A stretch of 13,012 nt of DNA. Origin: Thoreauomyces humboldtii (Eukaryota > Chytridiomycota > Chytridiomycetes > Spizellomycetales > Powellomycetaceae). The notes under the pieces are model-generated. The model searched no databases and was not told the origin of the DNA. It worked only from the letters and a program-made list of their open reading frames with translations. Every line of letters starts with the position of its first letter. The stretch's first letter is position 1. Both the position numbers and the translations under genes were made by a program. The DNA lies in NCBI GenBank assembly GCA_027596035.1, contig JADGJA010000660.1:1-13012 (forward strand), written 5' to 3'. Shown here one piece after another: positions 8,619 to 13,012 of the stretch.

Positions 8619-11327
8619 TCAGATGCGCCAGAGGCGAACAGTGGTGTCCATGCCTCCGGTTATGAGAGTGTCGTCCATGTGCCGCACGGATCGGACGGGT
8701 TTGGTGTGGCCTTCGAGAGATTTGATAGCGGAGGTCGTGCGATTGTAAATCTGAAAGACAGGAATGTCAGTTGCCATATCGATGCCGCCAAGGGAACTCG
8801 CGAGCGACATACCTGCACGTCTTTTGAACCTCCAGCAACGCACAAGCGGAACATGTCATGGTGAAGATCGTTGACGCTGCCCTCAAAACGGATTTGATCC
8901 ACGGATTCGCCGGCTCGGAGATCCCAGACCTTTTTACAAAAAAAGAAAGCAGGATCAGAATCAGGAACAGAAGCTCCTCAAAAGGAGAACAAGACTTACC
9001 TTCACAGTCTTGTCGACGCTACCGGAGATGACATGGTTTTGATCGAACTTGAGTGTCGTGACGGCCCCGGTATGTCCCGTCAGCTCGCGGTGGCATTTTC
9101 CTGTCCGCAAGTCCCACAACCGCACCACTCCGTCGCCATACCCGGCCGCTAACGCGTGGCGCCAGAACTGTACGGCCCCGACATGGCCCCCGACATTGTA
9201 AAGCTTGAAACCAGCCTTCTTTGTCATGGTGCCTGCCCCTCGGTCGCCCACCTGAGCGGTGACCGCCGGGAAGTCCCCGATGAGGAGACGGTCCGCCTTA
9301 TCCATCTGATTGCTATCGACCCACTTTTCGCTCCGCAGGACGGCCACCTCGTTGCCGGTCTCTCGGTCCCACTGACGAATCGTCTTGTCCACGCTCCCGC
9401 TGACCAGCCACTGGTCGTCAAACATCAAACAACCCACTCCGCCGGTGTGTCCTCGGAACATGTGCACGCAGACATCGTCCTCCTCCGGTGTGTGATAGGG
9501 TGTAGTCGAAAGATTGCCGGACGATGCAGCTGGGAGTGGTGGTAGATTGGAGAGATTCCATTGACGGATGGTGTGATCGCCGGACCCGGACATGAGAACC
9601 TGCCCCTTGCTTTGCACTGTCCTTACCCAGCCTGAGATAAATAAAGTCAGCAAAACAGCGAAACTCATTCCGTTCACCTGTAAGTGAGGTTCGCACCTGT
9701 ATGCCCTTGCAGCACCGCTGCGCAACGATGGCTACTGAGATCCCACACGCGAATGGTCTTGTCCGCCGAGCCAGTGACAAGGGTCCCAAACGGCATGTCG
9801 AAGTCTAAGCACTCCACGCTATCGGTATGTCCATACAAAATACGAAAGCAGGAGTTGAGAGCCGCGTCGAACAACTTCGGCTCTGCTGCATCCTCTATCT
9901 CCGCCGCGATCGGCGCGGTATAGCCCTTCAAAGTCCGAACAGTGCGCTCAAATGATTGAGACTCGTCACCGATAGATCCGATCTTCCCGTCCAATTCTTC
10001 GAGCAGGTCGTTGACTTTCTCCTCCCGAGCTACCACGTTCTTTAGCTTCGTCGTCAGATCTTGCTTTCGCCGCCCGAGCTCATTCAGAAGATCCTCGATC
10101 TGCCGCAGATCGTCCGAGATTCCTAACCGTTGTTCCTGGAGCTTGTCACTCTCCTCAATCACAGCGTCTCTTTCATTCAGAAGCTCAGAAAATATCCGTG
10201 CGATATTGTTGATAGACGCGGCGTGCAACCGCGCTTTATCGGGCAATGGCTTAGCCGCCCGTGGAAGAGCTCTGAATGATGTCGTCAGGGTGATCTCGTT
10301 TGCGTGGTTGAGACCTAGCCCGAGACGGGAGGGTGAGGAGTGACTGTTTGGCACGGCCATCTTTGGGTGTAGCGCCCGAAACCCTTGGTAAAACGTAATC
10401 GAAGTCTCGGGTGAAAGCTCTTCGGAATCGGGATCCAGACCGAGGCCCTCAAGGATATCGCTATCCAAATAGTCGGATGTATCTCCGTTGGTATGCCGTG
10501 TATCGACCAGCGTGGAGGTTGAAGAATTTGCAGAGTCATGCCGCTTCTCAAGGGAAAGCTCTGAACTTTCGCTTGGAACCCCATTTGGTGGCTCATGTTC
10601 GAAGACGCGAGGAAGGCTTTTGAGGGAGAGAATCGAAGACCGACGCTTGTTCAACTTCGGCCGCGGTTGAGAATCGTATGCAGATTCGGCGTCACTTTTA
10701 AGAAGATAAAATCAGTACTTGCCCTCGCAATGAGAGCTCGTTTCTGCTGTGGGCATACCTGGTATCCGAGTAGTCATACGTGGACAGGAAATCAGCCTCT
10801 GACGGAGTATCTGCATCCGAGTCATCAAACTGCGACTGTTCAAGGTTCAGGAACATCTCTGCCGGCGCAGCCGTGCTGGCAAAAAGTTCTGTTGGGAAGT
10901 TGTTTGCGAAGAGCTCTGATGGATAGTTGTTGCTCAAAAGCTCTGATCGATAATTGGAAACGTTTCCATTGCTGTTTCCGTCTCCGAACAAGGACTTGTC
11001 CCAAGGATTTGCCCGGGACTCGAACGTCGAGTCCTTTCGCTGAAGCAAGGATGGGGCAATGCCGCCAAAGCTTCCGGTCCGCAGAGCACTCAAGGATGGT
11101 ATGGACATGTCTGACAGTATCCGGAAAGTATAGAGTCAGTACTCCAGACATGACTGCAGTAGCAACAGATGCAGCTCCTCGAGGAAGGAGCAATTTCGAC
11201 GCGCCGACCCACCCTTTGCCCGTTCAGACCATTCCTTCTCCTTTTCGACCTCTCGCCATGCCTTGTCCTCTCCGATCGGTGGAGGTGCTGGGTTCCACGT
11301 GTCTTCATTGAGCATTTCCACGGCCAT
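8619..11327 (-). CDS. MDV1: Mitochondrial fission WD40 adaptor, Mdv1/Caf4 type
   Basis: Six minus-strand exons (11327-11213, 11110-10759, 10694-9697, 9631-9000, 8929-8813, 8750-8619) give 781 residues; introns are 102, 64, 65, 70 and 62 nt and all phases agree. Yeast Mdv1 links the membrane receptor Fis1 to the dynamin Dnm1 at mitochondrial division sites. Seen here: a conserved-looking segment SITFYQGFRALHP (~254-266) that matches the FQGF-type motif of fungal Mdv1 proteins, a charged coiled coil (~322-398), and seven WD40 repeats from ~440 to the end (ILYGHTDSV...IRVWDL; LQGHTGWV...IRQWNL; FRGHTGGV...IRQWDR; VGGHVGAV...VRLWDL; LTGHTGAV...VKVWDL; a degenerate sixth; LEGHTKPVRSV...VRLWRI). 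About 45 extra residues separate blades 3 and 4. Residues 94-120 hold 9-residue repeats. The N-terminal start is the least certain part: coding-like codons continue upstream of the ATG. Caf4 versus Mdv1 cannot be separated; most fungi have one such gene. Confidence 0.9.
10866..10946 (-). repeat. Three tandem 27-nt repeats in the Mdv1-like gene
   Basis: Read on the minus strand, three 27-base units encode SELLSNNYP, SELFANNFP and TELFASTAA (residues 94-120), followed by a partial PAEMFL. They lie in exon 2, in the disordered N-terminal region ahead of the coiled coil. The third unit has diverged in its second half. Confidence 0.85.
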
Positions 11328-11353
11328 AAGCTGGTAGTTGTCAAGCTGCTTGA

Positions 11354-11397
11354 CTTTGCGAGCAGTGTTGGTGTGTGGTCAGTGGCCCTGGCAATAC
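11354..11397 (-). other. Candidate leader intron of the Mdv1-like gene
   Basis: The donor is G|GTATTG, the branch site CACTGACC and the acceptor GCAAAG, 44 nt in all, shorter than the other introns. If used, it removes the in-frame TGA at 11381-11379 and joins, in phase, the long open frame described for 11090-12460 to the Mdv1-like frame. It may equally be a spliced leader segment or not an intron at all. Confidence 0.3.
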
Positions 11398-11597
11398 CAG
11401 CCGGAGGAAGCTCGAACGAAAGGAATAAAGGAGCTGTTTGGACGTGAGAAGAGACACCGGCTTTCCTTGACGAGCGAGACTGTACGGAGGTATAAGAAGA
11501 CGACAGTGCTAGTAAATAGTGGTTAGGTGGAGGATGGAAGAGGCTCGAGGGGGCAGGCAGGCAGGCGACGAGAGAAGAGGGTTGATGCAGCGCGCAA

Positions 11598-11628
11598 GGG
11601 CAAAGGGGCAAAGGGGGCAAAGGGAGGG
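11598..11628 (+). promoter_or_regulatory. G-quadruplex motif
   Basis: Five G-runs of 3, 4, 5, 3 and 3 bases are separated by CAAA, CAAA, CAAA and A, which fits the G3+N1-7 quadruplex pattern. It lies on the plus strand, the template strand for the Mdv1-like gene, about 270-300 bases upstream of that gene's start codon. Folding in the cell is not shown. Confidence 0.5.
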
Positions 11629-12389
11629 AGATGTGAGGGAGTTTGAGGAATGTGGAAGGGGTTAGGGCTTTCTTGCGGCTACATGACGTGCCCGCACTCG
11701 ACCCGTTTTCTGCGCAGTGACTTGGACAGGCCAACTGCATAGCACGGCAGGTCTCCTCTCTTCGACTTTGGGACCAGTCGACAACTTCTGACTGGTGGCT
11801 TCCAAACCAGAAGGGGTCGGCAAAACCGTCAAAGCCAAAAGCATTCACGTCGCAACCAAGCGAGATGGTCATGCCAGAATCTGACCCCACAGATGACTTT
11901 CTTACTTGCGCCGTTGAAAGCCTTCTAGTGCCTCCAGCTGCGGCTTCAATGACCATTGCGGGTGCCGGACTGACTGGAACGCGCTTCTTGCGTGACGAAC
12001 AAAGCCAGGAGAGTTGGAGCGGGCTGACGTAGAAAAGCCCAGAGCTTTGCTCACGTGTTGGAAAATTGTTAACGGGCTGCTTAGAGCTGAAGCTGGGTTT
12101 CTCTCGAGATAGCTTCAAAGTCTGGATCACAAAGCTTGTGGCGAAAAGCTCGATGCGGCCTCCTGTTGCGGTTCTCTTGTGCAGTTGGCAAAGTCTTCGG
12201 GCACACCACCGACTAAAACAGGGAAGAGAACCAGAAAAGTTAACCAACACAATCACGGGTTGAGATAGAAGGGGTCGTGACCCAAAGGGCGTTCTGCAGC
12301 CTCGTTTAAGGTCCCAGTATCCTTCCCTTCGCACGTTGCCGTGGACTCCGGGCCGTGGACTGCGTCTGTCGAAAGCTAGAGCCATCGAT

Positions 12390-12664
12390 TCAGCTCGACA
12401 TTCGTCCGAAGACGAAGTCCTCAGGACTGCCGCTCGCGGTGTGATAATAGGTTCGAGCACGGCGATTCAGCCGGACATGGACGACGATGGCCGTTTTCGA
12501 CTCGGTGCATTCGACGGCGATCGACAGCCCATGGTTATGTGCTTGCGATTGCGGACCACCAGCGAGGTTTCGACGGGCATCCTGTCATGCCCGTACAGCG
12601 AGTCTCCAATCTCAATGCTTGAGTTTACTTTTGGGGAAGCTGCCGCCATACTATCGACCACCAT
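12390..12664 (-). other. Possible small spliced gene (weak)
   Basis: An ATG at 12664 followed by a GTAAAC donor and CATGACAG acceptor (47-nt intron 12628-12582) would give exons 12664-12629 and 12581-12390 and a 75-residue product that includes AVECTESKTAIVVHVRLN and ends in TGA. The same ATG read without splicing also gives a plausible 65-residue frame. Both readings look protein-like, so appearance is not decisive. A TATAAAAA lies at 12821-12814 on this strand, about 150 bases upstream, but an earlier ATG (12778) opens an 11-codon frame. No family is recognised. Confidence 0.15.
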
Positions 12665-13012
12665 CTCAAAAACTTCTTGAAAGTGCGATCCTTTGCGCTT
12701 GCTTGAAGCTTCTCGCCTCCGTTCTGCTCAATGCAAGAGTGCCTAGCTCAGTGAGCGTGAAGACCTAAGAAAGAACATGGACGAAAGCTTCAATGACGAC
12801 GCTAAGGTTCTGGTTTTTATATGATTTTTTATTGATTTTTCATGATATTTTATGTTATGAGGTATTTTGTGGGTGAATTCCGGTCCATTTTCCGGAATTC
12901 GGAGGGTCGATTTTCCCTCCCTTATTCCCCACCTGCAAAAGCGGAAGAGACGTCGAAGGAAGGCAAAGGTAAGAATCGGTAGGGCCTGATGATTGGCTGA
13001 TAAGACCAGAAA
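12665..13012. other. AT-rich tract and hairpins; no gene seen
   Basis: The stretch 12813-12870 is strikingly AT-rich against its GC-richer surroundings and includes TATAAAAA on the minus strand (12821-12814). It is followed by two adjacent hairpins (12875-12920). The last 90 bases contain a GGTAAGA donor-like site on the plus strand (about 12969-12975) but no supported coding exon. A gene starting beyond the window is possible. Confidence 0.5.
12875..12920. repeat. Two tandem hairpins with near-identical loops
   Basis: Hairpin 1 has a perfect 9-bp stem, GAATTCCGG (12875-12883) with CCGGAATTC (12892-12900), around the 8-nt loop TCCATTTT. Hairpin 2 follows at once with a 6-bp stem, GGAGGG (12901-12906) with CCCTCC (12915-12920), around TCGATTTT. 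The core GGTCCATTTTCC / GGTCGATTTTCC is a direct repeat with one mismatch, 23 bases apart. Confidence 0.85.

Larger units (their letters stand above)
11328..11660 (-). promoter_or_regulatory. Pyrimidine-rich leader/core promoter of the Mdv1-like gene
   Basis: On the minus strand this region is CT-rich (about 11400-11660) with no ATG at all between the chosen start (11327) and 11684, as expected of a fungal core promoter and 5' leader. A possible leader intron runs 11397-11354 (GTATTG...GCAAAG, 44 nt, with a CTGAC branch site). Between its acceptor and the ATG, the codons read in frame as KQLDNYQL, and the first in-frame stop upstream of the ATG is TGA at 11381-11379. Three GGCA units lie at 11552-11566 and a G-quadruplex motif at 11598-11628, both on the plus strand. 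Confidence 0.45.
11090..12460 (-). other. Long open frame without a clear start; coding status unknown
   Basis: One minus-strand frame stays open for 456 codons. It starts after a stop at 12467-12469 and has in-frame ATGs at 12385, 11956, 11872 and 11740 (first base). Its last part overlaps exon 1 of the Mdv1-like gene in a different frame and crosses CT-rich leader DNA, which explains the lack of stops there. The 12460-11670 part is not low complexity, so its openness is less expected. The translation is rich in Cys, Trp, Ser and Arg, shows no domain I recognise and has no third-position bias. It could be chance, a decayed gene, or an unrecognised N-terminal extension of the Mdv1-like protein. 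Confidence 0.2.

Noticed and set aside
12841..12862. ARS-like match (TTTTATGTTAT) in the AT-rich tract
   Set aside because: The match to the budding-yeast consensus has a mismatch, and that consensus is not known to mark origins in other fungi; AT-rich DNA gives such hits by chance.
1..13012. tRNA, rRNA, CRISPR array or transposon
   Set aside because: I found no tRNA T-loop/acceptor pairing, rRNA-like segment, spaced direct repeats or transposase-like reading frame anywhere in the window.

Overview
The window reads as nuclear DNA of a filamentous or yeast-like fungus, most likely a basidiomycete. Every confident gene is split by short GT-AG introns (54-102 nt), several with CTAAC/CTGAC-like branch sites. 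One gene is a fungus-specific mitochondrial fission adaptor (Mdv1 type) and another resembles the Hos4 ankyrin subunit of the Set3 histone deacetylase complex. A smut-related lineage (Ustilaginomycotina) is a guess from overall feel, not something the sequence proves. There is no sign of prokaryotic, viral or transposon coding content.

Layout. At 383-821 (+) lies a small two-exon gene for a basic protein with a mitochondrial-presequence-like N-terminus; I do not recognise its family. It converges on the next gene across a low-complexity 3' interval (822-1339) carrying a (GT)13 microsatellite. At 1340-6234 (-) is a three-exon gene for a 1593-residue ankyrin-repeat protein (Hos4-like) with a Tyr/Gln/Pro-rich N-terminus, acidic and serine-rich tracts, and a C-terminal domain. 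At 6890-8158 (-) is a six-exon short-chain dehydrogenase/reductase with all catalytic motifs. At 8619-11327 (-) is a six-exon Mdv1-like protein with an N-terminal region, a coiled coil and seven WD40 repeats. I rebuilt all exon joins by hand; phases agree at every junction and restore the expected motifs.

The remaining 11328-13012 is upstream of the Mdv1-like gene. It holds a pyrimidine-rich leader on the minus strand, a possible leader intron, a G-quadruplex motif, an unusually long open frame without a convincing start, an AT-rich tract, and two adjacent hairpins with nearly identical 8-nt loops. I could not establish a gene there.

The genes do not form a pathway: a mitochondrial-looking small protein, a chromatin regulator, an oxidoreductase and an organelle-division factor are ordinary fungal neighbours. 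I see no convincing new biological system. The items most worth a second look are the tandem hairpins, the 9-residue repeats in the Mdv1-like N-terminus, and the unresolved 5' end of that gene with its long upstream open frame.
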